From an uncultured Clostridium sp. (GTDB lineage Bacteria; Bacillota; Clostridia; Oscillospirales; Acutalibacteraceae): 64,000 bases of DNA. This document shows, in pieces, positions 53,254 through 61,537 of the stretch. The notes under the pieces were generated by a model. That model was given only the letters and a program-made list of their open reading frames with translations, did not search any database and had not been told where the DNA came from. How positions within the stretch are numbered: position 1 is the stretch's first letter; every line of letters begins with the position of its first letter. The stretch covers positions 1 through 64,000 of the forward strand of contig CABRLN010000001.1 of assembly GCA_902471875.1 (NCBI GenBank). The letters run 5' to 3'. The position numbers were made by a program, and so were the translations under genes.

Positions 53254-53945
53254 TGAGAGATTATTATCAGTCACAATTAGATGCAATAAACAAAAATCTT
53301 ATAGATATGAGCTTGCTGCTTGAAAACGCCATTGAAAATTCTATTCTTTGCTTAAAAAATCCTGATGCTAAACTTATTGAAGCGTCAAGTCAAATAGAGC
53401 TTGACATTAACCGAATGGAAAGAGGTTTAGAGGACCTTTGCCTTAATGTGATTTTGCACCAACAGCCTGTAGCAGGTGACTTCCATATGGTTTCTGCCGC
53501 ACTTAAAATGATTACTGATATGGAGCGTATTGGCGATATTGCAAACGATATTGCATTGCTTTCTGTAATGATTAAAGAGAGCAGAAGCAGTAGAATTTTA
53601 AGTGATATTATTAAAATGGGAAAGATTACTGTTGAAATGTTGAAAAAAAGTATAGATGCCTATATTAACCGTAATGTACAAATAGCGTTGGAGGCTTGCT
53701 GTGAAGACGACAGTGTGGATGATATATTTAACAGGGTAAAGGAAGCGCTTGTGAAGATGATAAAGGAAGAAGATAAGGGGGCAGAAGAAGCGCCTGACCT
53801 TTTAATGATAGCAAAATATTTTGAGCGTTTAGGCGACCATTTGGTTAATGTTGCACAATGGGTTGTATATGCCTTTACAGGTACCAGAAAAGGGCAGCTT
53901 GACACAATTAGTGATATTGATGAGGCTATTGGGGATATTCAATAG
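53253..53945 (+). CDS. phoU: Phosphate signalling regulator PhoU
   Basis: 230 residues; two PhoU three-helix repeats (about 12-100 and 115-205) with the metal-binding helices (ITDMERIGDIANDIA and IAKYFERLGDHLVNVAQW). PhoU links PstSCAB occupancy to the sensor kinase PhoR and keeps it inactive when phosphate is plentiful. Translationally coupled to pstB. Confidence 0.96.
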   Translation: MRDYYQSQLDAINKNLIDMSLLLENAIENSILCLKNPDAKLIEASSQIELDINRMERGLEDLCLNVILHQQPVAGDFHMVSAALKMITDMERIGDIANDIALLSVMIKESRSSRILSDIIKMGKITVEMLKKSIDAYINRNVQIALEACCEDDSVDDIFNRVKEALVKMIKEEDKGAEEAPDLLMIAKYFERLGDHLVNVAQWVVYAFTGTRKGQLDTISDIDEAIGDIQ

Positions 53946-53960
53946 AAAAACAGATTTGTT

Positions 53961-53977
53961 TTTACATACTTTTTACA
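53961..53977 (+). promoter_or_regulatory. Pho box pair upstream of phoB
   Basis: TTTACA at 53961-53966 and again at 53972-53977, 11 bp apart, the same repeat as before pstS; suggests autoregulation of phoBR. Confidence 0.6.
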
Positions 53978-54001
53978 TAATATATATTAATTTTTTGTTT
54001 G

Positions 54002-54036
54002 GCTATGATATAATTATCATAGCTGAATTTTTGTTT
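54002..54036 (+). terminator. Hairpin between phoU and phoB
   Basis: GCTATGATA-TAAT-TATCATAGC perfect stem followed by TGAATTTTTGTTTT. Ends or attenuates pst-phoU transcription before phoBR. Confidence 0.65.
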
Positions 54037-54064
54037 TACTACATAAAGGAAAGGTAAATTTGTG

Positions 54065-54733
54065 ATGATTTATGTTGTTGAGGATGATATAGACATTAGA
54101 GAACTTGAGAGCTATGCCTTAAAAAACAGCGGTTATGATGTAGAGGCATTTGGTGAAAGCAAGGGATTTTATGAGGCATGTGCAGAAAACACGCCCAGCC
54201 TTGTTTTGCTTGACATTATGCTGCCTAATGAAGATGGATTATCTATTTTAAAAAAAATAAGAGCAGACGAAAAAATGCAGAATGTACCGGTAATTATGGT
54301 AACTGCAAAAACCTCTGAAATTGATAAGGTTAAGGGTCTTGACATGGGTGCAGACGATTATATATCTAAGCCTTTTGGTGTAATGGAACTGGTGTCAAGG
54401 GTTAAGGCATTGTTAAGGCGATGTGAAAGGAAAGAAAACCTTACGGTACTTGAATATAACGGCATTAAGATTGATGATTTTAAACACACGGTTAGTGCAA
54501 ACGGAGAGCCTTGTGTTCTTACGTATAAAGAGTACGAGCTTCTAAAATATCTTTTGGCTAACAAAGATATTGTTTTAACCCGAGAAAAGCTGCTTGAAAA
54601 GGTATGGGGCTATGACTTCGGTGGTGAAAGCCGTACGGTAGATGCTCATATTAAAACTCTGCGTCAAAAGCTTGGTGAATGTGGCAGTGTTATAAAAACT
54701 GTACGTCATGTAGGTTACAAGGTAGGAGAATAA
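54065..54733 (+). CDS. phoB: Response regulator PhoB/PhoP
   Basis: 222 residues (GTG at 54062 is an alternative start). Receiver domain 1-118 with acidic pocket VVEDD, phospho-acceptor Asp50 in LVLLDIMLPNEDG, Thr in VIMVTAKTSE and Lys in DYISKPFG. OmpR-type winged helix from about 130 (LTYKEYELLKYLLANKDIVL, REKLLEKVWGYDFGGESRTV, VDAHIKTLRQKLG). Expected to bind the TTTAC repeats at 49519 and 53961. phoR follows after 2 nt. Confidence 0.93.
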   Translation: MIYVVEDDIDIRELESYALKNSGYDVEAFGESKGFYEACAENTPSLVLLDIMLPNEDGLSILKKIRADEKMQNVPVIMVTAKTSEIDKVKGLDMGADDYISKPFGVMELVSRVKALLRRCERKENLTVLEYNGIKIDDFKHTVSANGEPCVLTYKEYELLKYLLANKDIVLTREKLLEKVWGYDFGGESRTVDAHIKTLRQKLGECGSVIKTVRHVGYKVGE

Positions 54734-54735
54734 TT

Positions 54736-56412
54736 GTGAAACTGCGAACCACTTTAACAAAACGTTTTGTAATAATAGCGGGTATAGCTACTTTGCTTAC
54801 AGCTGTGTGCTGCTGCTTTGCTTTTTGGTTTGCCTTTTCAGAGCAGGCCTATAACGACCTTTCAAGCTATGGTAATATGCTTGCGGATTATCTTAACGAA
54901 AGCAGAAAACCTTTTCCGGATGCCAAGGGAGTTAGCGACTACAGGGTAACTGTGGTGGATAAAACCGGTACGGTATTGTACGAAAGCAGAACAGAGCTTG
55001 TAGAAAATGAAATGGACAATCATATAAATCGACCTGAAATTCAACAGGCACTAAAAAAGGGTACTGGTGAGGGTTCTCGCTATTCGTCATCGCTTCAGCA
55101 AATGATTTACTATTATGCCGTAAAAATGGATAACGGCAATGTGCTGCGTGTGGGTAAAACAGTAAGAAATATATTCAGCCTGTATATATGGATGATATTT
55201 ATTGTACTGTTTTTGGGTATATATGTTATTTTGTTCAGTTTGTTACTTTCAAACAGACTGGCAAAAAAGATTGTTGAACCTTTTGATAAGCTGAAATTTA
55301 ATAGTAAAGAATTTGTTTATGATGAACTAAAGCCTTTTGCAAAAACTATTACAGAACAGCAAAAGAAAATAAAAAAACAATTTGAAGATTTACAGGAACA
55401 GCGTGACAGAATAAGTACCCTTATTTCTAATATGCGTGAAGGATTTATTATGCTTGATGTTGATAAGGTTATTCTTATTGAAAACGGCAGTGCAAAAAAA
55501 TTATTAAAAACCAAACACAGTAAAAACGAGGGTAAGAATCTTCTTGAGGCTTATGACAATGACGCACTTATTGACGGTGTAAATAAAGCAGCTAAAGGAC
55601 AAAGTACAACTGCTGAAATAAAGGTTAATAAAAAAATAATAAAGCTTTATGTAAACCCGGTATATTCCGGTGGTGAGGTTGTTGGTATAATTTGCCTTTT
55701 GCTTGATGTTACTGCACAAAAGAAAACAGAGAAAATGCGCCGAGAGTTTACTGCTAATGTTACACACGAGCTAAAAACGCCTTTAACGTCTATTTCGGGC
55801 TATGCTGAAATGATAGAAAATGGGATGGTTACCAAAGCAGAGGATATGCAAATGTTTGCAGGCAGAATTCACAAAGAAGCAGGCAGGCTTATTGCACTCA
55901 TTGGCGACATAATGCGTCTGTCTAAGCTTGACGACAATGTTTACCAAATTGAAGGTGTTAAAAAGGTAAATTTGAAGGAGATAGTGGAGGAGTCTGTAGA
56001 GGTGCTTGAAATGGCGGCTAAAAAGAACAATATTACTTTTGCAACCGAACTTGAAGATGTTACAATTATAGGTAATGAGACTCAGCTTTATGAGCTTGTG
56101 TTTAATCTTTGCGACAATGCCGTAAGATATAACAAGCCAAACGGTATGGTTTATATTACATTAAAAATAGATGATGCAATACCCGCATTAATTGTAGAGG
56201 ACACCGGAATAGGTGTTGAAAAAAAGTACCGAGAAAGAATATTTGAGCGTTTCTACAGAGTTGACAAAAGTCGTTCGAAGGAAACCGGAGGCACAGGTTT
56301 AGGGCTGGCAATTGTTAAGCATATTGCAGAAATACACAATGCAAAAATAAAGGTAAACAGTACTGTAGGCGAGGGCACTAAAATTACCGTTACCTTTTAT
56401 TCTAAAAAGTAA
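54736..56412 (+). CDS. phoR: Sensor histidine kinase PhoR
   Basis: 558 residues from GTG 54736, which has GTAGGAG 8 nt upstream; upstream in-frame starts would overlap phoB by more than 50 bases. Two membrane helices (about 11-34 and 142-166) flank a PhoR-type extracytoplasmic domain with YRVTVVDKTGTVLYES. A PAS domain (about 215-325), then the HisKA box NVTHELKTPLTSISGYAEMI with His344, and HATPase_c (NLCDNAVRY, VEDTGIGVEKKYRERIFERF, GTGLGLAIVKHI). Phosphorylates PhoB under phosphate limitation; PhoU and the Pst transporter act as the phosphate gauge. Confidence 0.93.
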   Translation: MKLRTTLTKRFVIIAGIATLLTAVCCCFAFWFAFSEQAYNDLSSYGNMLADYLNESRKPFPDAKGVSDYRVTVVDKTGTVLYESRTELVENEMDNHINRPEIQQALKKGTGEGSRYSSSLQQMIYYYAVKMDNGNVLRVGKTVRNIFSLYIWMIFIVLFLGIYVILFSLLLSNRLAKKIVEPFDKLKFNSKEFVYDELKPFAKTITEQQKKIKKQFEDLQEQRDRISTLISNMREGFIMLDVDKVILIENGSAKKLLKTKHSKNEGKNLLEAYDNDALIDGVNKAAKGQSTTAEIKVNKKIIKLYVNPVYSGGEVVGIICLLLDVTAQKKTEKMRREFTANVTHELKTPLTSISGYAEMIENGMVTKAEDMQMFAGRIHKEAGRLIALIGDIMRLSKLDDNVYQIEGVKKVNLKEIVEESVEVLEMAAKKNNITFATELEDVTIIGNETQLYELVFNLCDNAVRYNKPNGMVYITLKIDDAIPALIVEDTGIGVEKKYRERIFERFYRVDKSRSKETGGTGLGLAIVKHIAEIHNAKIKVNSTVGEGTKITVTFYSKK

Positions 56413-56870
56413 ATAATTAAAAGAGAACGGCCACAGCTTTAGTCATGCAATAATTGTAATACTGTAAGTTTCGTACTGTTCTCTTTTTATCTTTAACAAT
56501 TTAATACTAAACACGAATAAAAGCTGCAACAATCTTTACAGCGCATTTTGTGTTATACTGCATGCCCTGACCTCTAAAGGCGTCAACTTTTCTGCGGTAT
56601 GGAATTTGTTTGGCACAAAATCTGTTTGTGAAATTTTATAAGTATTTTGTGCAAACCTAATTTAAAAAGTAAGAATTTTTTCTGAAGATTTTGTACAGTA
56701 TGATGTCTTACTTACAAAAAGGTGTAGGCTATTTGTTGTTTATTGTCCTTGAACTGAAAAATTTAATATATTTTTAAGCATATATTAGTATTAAAGAAAA
56801 GCACGTATTGAATTGTAAGAAAAATTATTATATAATAACATCAATGTTAACATAATAAAGGTTGATTTAA
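56413..56870. other. Intergenic region
   Basis: Near 56419-56487 an outer inverted repeat AAAAGAGAACGG / CTGTTCTCTTTT with a long loop may end phoR transcription. The rest is AT-rich with no recognised element. Confidence 0.4.
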
Positions 56871-57656
56871 TTGCAAGGTATAAATATTACATTAATAATT
56901 ATATTAGTTATAATTTTGGTAATTATAGTAGCTGTGCTGTCGGTTTACTTTAATGTCAAAAGCTTTGCCAAAAGGACTTCAAGAGATATTTTTGGTACTG
57001 ACAGCATTATGGAAGGTGTAAAACAGCAACAGCAAATTATTGCTGAAACACCAAAATCTATTTCAGCAATGACAAGCGTGTATCTTCCTATGATAAATAA
57101 GGATTTCCCTAATTTTAACTATAACGAATTTAAACAAAAGGCTGAAAATTTATTATTGGATTATTTTAACGCCATTGAAACTTTAACTCCAATAAAAAAT
57201 ATGAATATAACAAACAATGTTGTTTTACAGGTTAACGGCATAATAAATAATCTGAAAAATAATAATCAGCAGGAATTTTATAAAAATGTGGTTATCCATC
57301 GTACAGAAATTTGCCGTTATGAAAAAAGTTCGGCGGTTTGCAAAATAGTTTTACAGACGGCTTTAGAAAATTATAATTACATAGTTGACAGCAGTGGAAA
57401 AATTATATTTGGCAGAAGTGATTTAAAAGAGCAAACTATATATGAAACAGAGCTTGTTTATGTTCAGAATATTACACTTGAAAATAATGTTAACCTGACA
57501 AGAGCAAATATGCTTAATTGTCCAAACTGCGGTGCACCTATAAAAAATCCAAGTGCAAAGTTTTGTGACTACTGCGGAACAGGTATTGAACAAAAGAATG
57601 TGTTTGTTTGGAATTTTAACAGTATAAAAGAGGTTTCGGGTAAAAAATCTCATTAA
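56871..57656 (+). CDS. Membrane protein with Tim44-like domain and zinc ribbon
   Basis: 261 residues, TTG start (AAAGGTTGATTTAA upstream). N-terminal membrane helix about 5-28 (INITLIIILVIILVIIVAVL), a linker (IFGTDSIMEGVKQQQQ), a Tim44/SnoaL-like alpha+beta domain (about 80-205, NFNYNEFKQKAENLLLDYFN), and a C-terminal zinc ribbon CPNCGAPI / CDYCGTGI (about 217-245). Precedes the SPFH protein, which also carries zinc ribbons; they probably act together at the membrane. Exact role unknown. Confidence 0.7.
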   Translation: MQGINITLIIILVIILVIIVAVLSVYFNVKSFAKRTSRDIFGTDSIMEGVKQQQQIIAETPKSISAMTSVYLPMINKDFPNFNYNEFKQKAENLLLDYFNAIETLTPIKNMNITNNVVLQVNGIINNLKNNNQQEFYKNVVIHRTEICRYEKSSAVCKIVLQTALENYNYIVDSSGKIIFGRSDLKEQTIYETELVYVQNITLENNVNLTRANMLNCPNCGAPIKNPSAKFCDYCGTGIEQKNVFVWNFNSIKEVSGKKSH

Positions 57657-57758
57657 GGTTAAAAATTCAAAGGTGTATTTAAAACATTGATTTTATTTTT
57701 TAGACAACATATAATTAAAGATATAATATAACAAGAAACTGGAGAGGAGAAGATAATA

Positions 57759-59084
57759 ATGGGAATTATTAAGGCTGCAAAAAATGCTTTAGGCGGTGCG
57801 TTAGCCGACCAGTGGTTAGAGGTTATTGAGCCGCCTGAAACAATGGGAAAAACAGTAGTTTTTGCCCCGGGACAAAAGGTAAGACAAAACAGCGACCGCA
57901 ACAATAATGTAAGGGGCAGTGACAACACCGTATCTAACGGTTCTATAATTCAAGTATATCCTGGTTTAATGATGATTTTGGTTGACGGCGGCAAAGTAAT
58001 AGCGGCTTCTTGTGAAGAGGGTTACTATCAGGTTAGTGATTCAACATTACCGTCTATTTTTGCAGGAAATTTGGGCGACACAGTAAAAGAAACCTTTAAT
58101 AGAGTTAAATTTGGCGGAATTACACCAAGAAGTCAGCGTGTTTTCTACATAAATTTACAAGAAATTCGTGAAATTACATATGGAACCGAAAATCCTCTTA
58201 ACTACTTTGATACTATGTATGGTGCAGAGCTGTTTATTCGTGCACATGGTATGTATTCAATTAAAATTGTTGACCCGCTTAAATTTTTTACAGAGGTTAT
58301 TGCGAAGGGTGACGCTATAGCAAACAGTGTTGTAGATTTTTTATCATTAAAAAAGCAGTTTAACGGTGAATTTTTAACAGCATTGCGTGATTCTTTAGGT
58401 AAAATGTCTATAGACGGTTATCCTATTTATCAAATTCAGGGCAACACAAAAAATTTGACAAACTATATGTCAAACTCTCTTGATGATACATGGAATGCAT
58501 TAAGAGGTATTGTTGTTCTTGAAACTGCTATTAGCGTATCATATGACGAAGATTCTGAAAAGCTTGTTAAATCTCGTTCAGAAGGAATGATGTTTGGAAA
58601 TCAGCAGGTTCAGTCAGGATATATGGCTAAAAATATTGCTGAAGGAATGAAAGCTGCAGGCAGTAATCCGAACGGAACTATGAATTCTTTCCTTGGTATG
58701 GGTATGGGTATGAATATGTCAGGCAATATTATGCAGGGCTATCAGCAGCAGGCCCAACAGCAGCCAATGCGTAACGCTTATACACAACCGCCACAGCAGC
58801 AAGTAGTTGTCGGTGCAAATCAACAAAATGGTACCGGTGACAGCTGGAAGTGTGAGTGTGGTACCAACAACTCGGGTAAGTTCTGTTGTCAGTGCGGCAA
58901 ACCAAAACCTGTGCAACAACACACACAGGGTTGGACCTGTGAATGCGGCACTAAAAATACAGGCAAATTTTGCTGTGAGTGTGGCAAGCCAGTGCCGACA
59001 AGGCTGAAATGTTCAAAGTGCGGTTATGAGCCGGACAAAGGGCAAATACCTAAGTTCTGCCCTAACTGTGGCAACCAAATGTAA
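57759..59084 (+). CDS. SPFH-domain protein, YdjI/'virion core protein' family, with zinc ribbons
   Basis: 441 residues. N-terminal SPFH/band-7 core (about 1-290: ALADQWLEVIEPPE, VYPGLMMILVDGGKV, INLQEIREITYGTENPLNYF) as in B. subtilis YdjI. A Gly/Met/Gln-rich linker (GMGMGMNMSGNIMQGYQQQA) follows, then zinc-ribbon repeats: WKCECGTNNSGKFCCQCGKP, WTCECGTKNTGKFCCECGKP, and CSKCGYEPDKGQIPKFCPNC. In Bacillus YdjI helps recruit the phage-shock protein PspA to the membrane; no pspA is seen here. GGAGAGGAG precedes the ATG. Confidence 0.85.
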   Translation: MGIIKAAKNALGGALADQWLEVIEPPETMGKTVVFAPGQKVRQNSDRNNNVRGSDNTVSNGSIIQVYPGLMMILVDGGKVIAASCEEGYYQVSDSTLPSIFAGNLGDTVKETFNRVKFGGITPRSQRVFYINLQEIREITYGTENPLNYFDTMYGAELFIRAHGMYSIKIVDPLKFFTEVIAKGDAIANSVVDFLSLKKQFNGEFLTALRDSLGKMSIDGYPIYQIQGNTKNLTNYMSNSLDDTWNALRGIVVLETAISVSYDEDSEKLVKSRSEGMMFGNQQVQSGYMAKNIAEGMKAAGSNPNGTMNSFLGMGMGMNMSGNIMQGYQQQAQQQPMRNAYTQPPQQQVVVGANQQNGTGDSWKCECGTNNSGKFCCQCGKPKPVQQHTQGWTCECGTKNTGKFCCECGKPVPTRLKCSKCGYEPDKGQIPKFCPNCGNQM

Positions 59085-59143
59085 TTTATAAAACAGAATA
59101 GATAGGCGTATAAATAAAATTTGTTGTACGCTAAACTTGCAAT

Positions 59144-59185
59144 GGGGCAGTGGTATCAATGTTGGTATGGCTGCCCCTGTTTATT
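59144..59185 (+). terminator. Terminator of the SPFH gene
   Basis: GGGGCAG...CTGCCCC with a 20-nt loop, followed by TGTTTATTTTTA. Confidence 0.65.
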
Positions 59186-59267
59186 TTTAGTTGTTATATT
59201 TTTCTCAAATCTAATTCATGTTTATAATTTATTTGTCGGTATTATGCTTATAATACTAATCACTGAT

Positions 59268-59302
59268 AAAAATCTAACACAAATTTACTAACGAATTTGT
59301 GT
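59268..59302 (-). terminator. Terminator of the ydbS-ydbT-like pair
   Basis: Minus strand ACACAAATT-CGTTAGTA-AATTTGTGT followed by TAGATTTTT. Confidence 0.65.
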
Positions 59303-59304
59303 CA

Positions 59305-59340
59305 GACAAACGTTATACCGCACAAAGGCTGACGTTTGTC
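59305..59340. other. Second hairpin beside the terminator
   Basis: GACAAACGT / ACGTTTGTC, 9-bp stem with an 18-nt loop, right after the ydbT-like stop; no T-run. Confidence 0.45.
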
Positions 59341-59404
59341 GAGGACAGGTTGTGAAGTGTGACGCAAAATGTGTCATAAAAATTGTTACAGCATTTATCA
59401 TTGT

Positions 59405-60829
59405 TTAGTATGAATTAAGCTTTTCAACAAATTGTTCAGCATCGTTAAAGTTAAGATGCTTTACCTTAATTGACATTTTTTTCTTGTCGCATACATATAA
59501 TATTAAGTGACACTTATTAAATAGCTGTTGCCATGGGTTTCTGCTGATAACAACCTTTGTTATTGATGATTTATAAACTACGGCAAGCATTAGGTTTAGC
59601 TTGTTAAAATATCCTATTTTAACAGTGCTTTTACAAAATGTTACTCTGCAATGCTTGCTCGCAAGCAGTCTAAACCAAAGCCATAGTACGCCAAAAGGTA
59701 TAAGAGCCAGTGCTGTAAAGCGTAATATGAAGCTTACCTTAAAATTGTCATACATTCTCAAACAAAACAGCAATGTAATGCTCAGAAAAATTATGGGTGT
59801 GTAAAGATAGCTTTTAGTTGAGCTTTTTGGAGGCTTTAAGGTGCTTAAACACTTTTCAACAGGAATAGCTGCATACACATATTTATTTAATTTATCTTCA
59901 AAAGTTAAAGGAATATAAACACCACTGTTTTTATCGTCTTTAAAACCGGTATAAAGAAATGATAGTGTGTACATTTTAGCTATACACATTAACAATGACT
60001 GTTTTATAAGCACACCATTTATATGAGGTTTGTTTACACAAAGTATGCTCTTTTTAATAAATCCTTTACATACAAACAGAAAATGGTTGTTATAAAACGA
60101 AGTAAAGTTTAAATTTGTTATTAATTGGTTTACTAAACCGAATATAAAACCTGCAAAAACAATTGCCGCCGAATATTCAAGTGTGGGAGGTAAACCTGTT
60201 ACCAACAGCTTTGGCAGAAGATTTATACTGTCTATAACACTGTCGGCAAGCTCTTCACCCAAAAGTGTTCCCAAACGTTTAAATATAACTGCTACTGCTA
60301 AAATGCCTGCAAGGGCGTTTGATTGTGTTAAAGCCATAAGAGCAGGGGTGAAAAAACGACTTTTAAAAATTATGTGTTGTGCAGATTTATTGGTGGTAAA
60401 ATCTATAATACTTTTAGAAGCCTTATTTGTTGTAAACAGCTCAAGCTTTTTTGTTTTAGCGCAGGTGTTGCTGCCAATATAAACCCTGCAGCAATGAACA
60501 AACCATAAAATTATAGACCGTGTAACACTTACAACAGTAATCGCTCTACTGGGTAAAACTATTTTATTGTGGTGAAAAAGACCCCTTTCAAAATTGATAA
60601 TTTGTCGGTGTTGAATATATCTAATCTGCTTGTACTCAAGACATATTACGGTTATAAGCATTACAATAAACAATACATTAAAAATAGTATATATTACTTT
60701 TTGCCATATGCTTTCAGGATATAGAAAAATTTGTTGTAAAAACGGAAATATAAGCAAAAAAAATGCCTTAGAAAATATATGGTAGAAAGTAAAAATATGT
60801 GGTTTTACAGTAAGATGATTTTTACTCAT
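59405..60829 (-). CDS. YdbT-like membrane protein with PH (bPH_2) domains
   Basis: 474 residues. Several hydrophobic pairs (near 18-65, 160-195, 215-240, 350-385) separate PH-like domains, e.g. RYIQHRQIINFERGLFHHNK, VCKGFIKKSILCVNKPHING and CRVTFCKSTVKIGYFNK. The layout (tandem bPH_2 domains each after membrane hairpins) equals B. subtilis YdbT, which works with YdbS and has been connected to resistance to antimicrobial peptides and heterologous bacteriocins. It overlaps the YdbS-like gene by 8 bp. Confidence 0.8.
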   Translation of the reverse strand: MSKNHLTVKPHIFTFYHIFSKAFFLLIFPFLQQIFLYPESIWQKVIYTIFNVLFIVMLITVICLEYKQIRYIQHRQIINFERGLFHHNKIVLPSRAITVVSVTRSIILWFVHCCRVYIGSNTCAKTKKLELFTTNKASKSIIDFTTNKSAQHIIFKSRFFTPALMALTQSNALAGILAVAVIFKRLGTLLGEELADSVIDSINLLPKLLVTGLPPTLEYSAAIVFAGFIFGLVNQLITNLNFTSFYNNHFLFVCKGFIKKSILCVNKPHINGVLIKQSLLMCIAKMYTLSFLYTGFKDDKNSGVYIPLTFEDKLNKYVYAAIPVEKCLSTLKPPKSSTKSYLYTPIIFLSITLLFCLRMYDNFKVSFILRFTALALIPFGVLWLWFRLLASKHCRVTFCKSTVKIGYFNKLNLMLAVVYKSSITKVVISRNPWQQLFNKCHLILYVCDKKKMSIKVKHLNFNDAEQFVEKLNSY

Positions 60830-61250
60830 TTGTAAAACCCTTCAGTCTATTTGGAATGTTTTCAATATTATTTAAATATATTTGACCGCTTTTGGTGTAA
60901 AGGCAAAGTGAAAAAATACCAAAAATTTTTTGCAAAGGAGTGGTAACCAAACTTACATAATTAATATTGGCTAGGTTTGTATAATATTTGCGTAAAAAAA
61001 CTACGCCCTTTGTTATGCAAATTTTATCATTTGTGAATTTAATGCTATATCTTCTATAAAGTAAGGAAGGATATATAAAGAATAAAACAGTTAGTACCGA
61101 AAAGGCGAGTACAGTGAAAATAAGTGCTGATAGTAAAGAAAACACCATAAATCCGCCGCAAATAAATGCTGTAATTACAGCAATAATTACAATTCTTAGC
61201 CTGTACAAGTAAATAGCCCTAAAGGACATTTTGTATTCTAAAAAATCCAT
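60822..61250 (-). CDS. YdbS-like PH-domain membrane protein
   Basis: 142 residues from ATG 61250 (MDFLEYKMSFRAIYLYR), with GAAAGG 9 nt upstream. A longer frame from 61301 would need a start without a site. Two membrane helices (about 18-60) followed by one bPH_2 domain (YSIKFTNDKICITKGVVFLR, VSLVTTPLQKIFGIFSLCLY), the YdbS layout. Coupled to the YdbT-like gene by an 8-bp overlap. Confidence 0.8.
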   Translation of the reverse strand: MDFLEYKMSFRAIYLYRLRIVIIAVITAFICGGFMVFSLLSALIFTVLAFSVLTVLFFIYPSLLYRRYSIKFTNDKICITKGVVFLRKYYTNLANINYVSLVTTPLQKIFGIFSLCLYTKSGQIYLNNIENIPNRLKGFTNE

Positions 61251-61318
61251 AAACAGTTGCCTTTCATATATTATGTACGATGTAAAACAATTGCCTTTCA
61301 TATTCTATATATTATACA
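61251..61318 (-). repeat. Tandem repeat duplicating the ribosome-binding site
   Basis: Two units offset by 34 bp (from 61251 and from 61285) share AAACA(G/A)TTGCCTTTCATAT on the plus strand, so the minus strand has TATATGAAAGGCAACTGTTT twice in slightly varied form. Each has its own GAAAGG. Confidence 0.65.
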
Positions 61319-61343
61319 TCAAAATTGTAAGTTGTATGTAACC

Positions 61344-61395
61344 TTGACAAATACTTGACAAAAGTATAAAATTTAAGTTATATTGACCCACCTTT
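61344..61395 (+). promoter_or_regulatory. Putative ilvB promoter region
   Basis: Two TTGACA boxes (CCTTGACAAATACTTGACAAAAG) precede TATAAA and TATATT; the second TTGACA to TATATT has an 18-bp spacer. The leader to ilvB would be about 145 nt; no T-box was found. Confidence 0.5.
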
Positions 61396-61537
61396 ACGTA
61401 TTACGGTTGGGAAAAATTCTAGGAAATATATGGCTTGTTAGTTATATACGATTAAATTGAGAAGTGTTATACTTATCTAAATTATAGTTATTTGCAGTTA
61501 TTTTAGATTAAGTATTAAGTGAAAGGATTGTTTTAAT

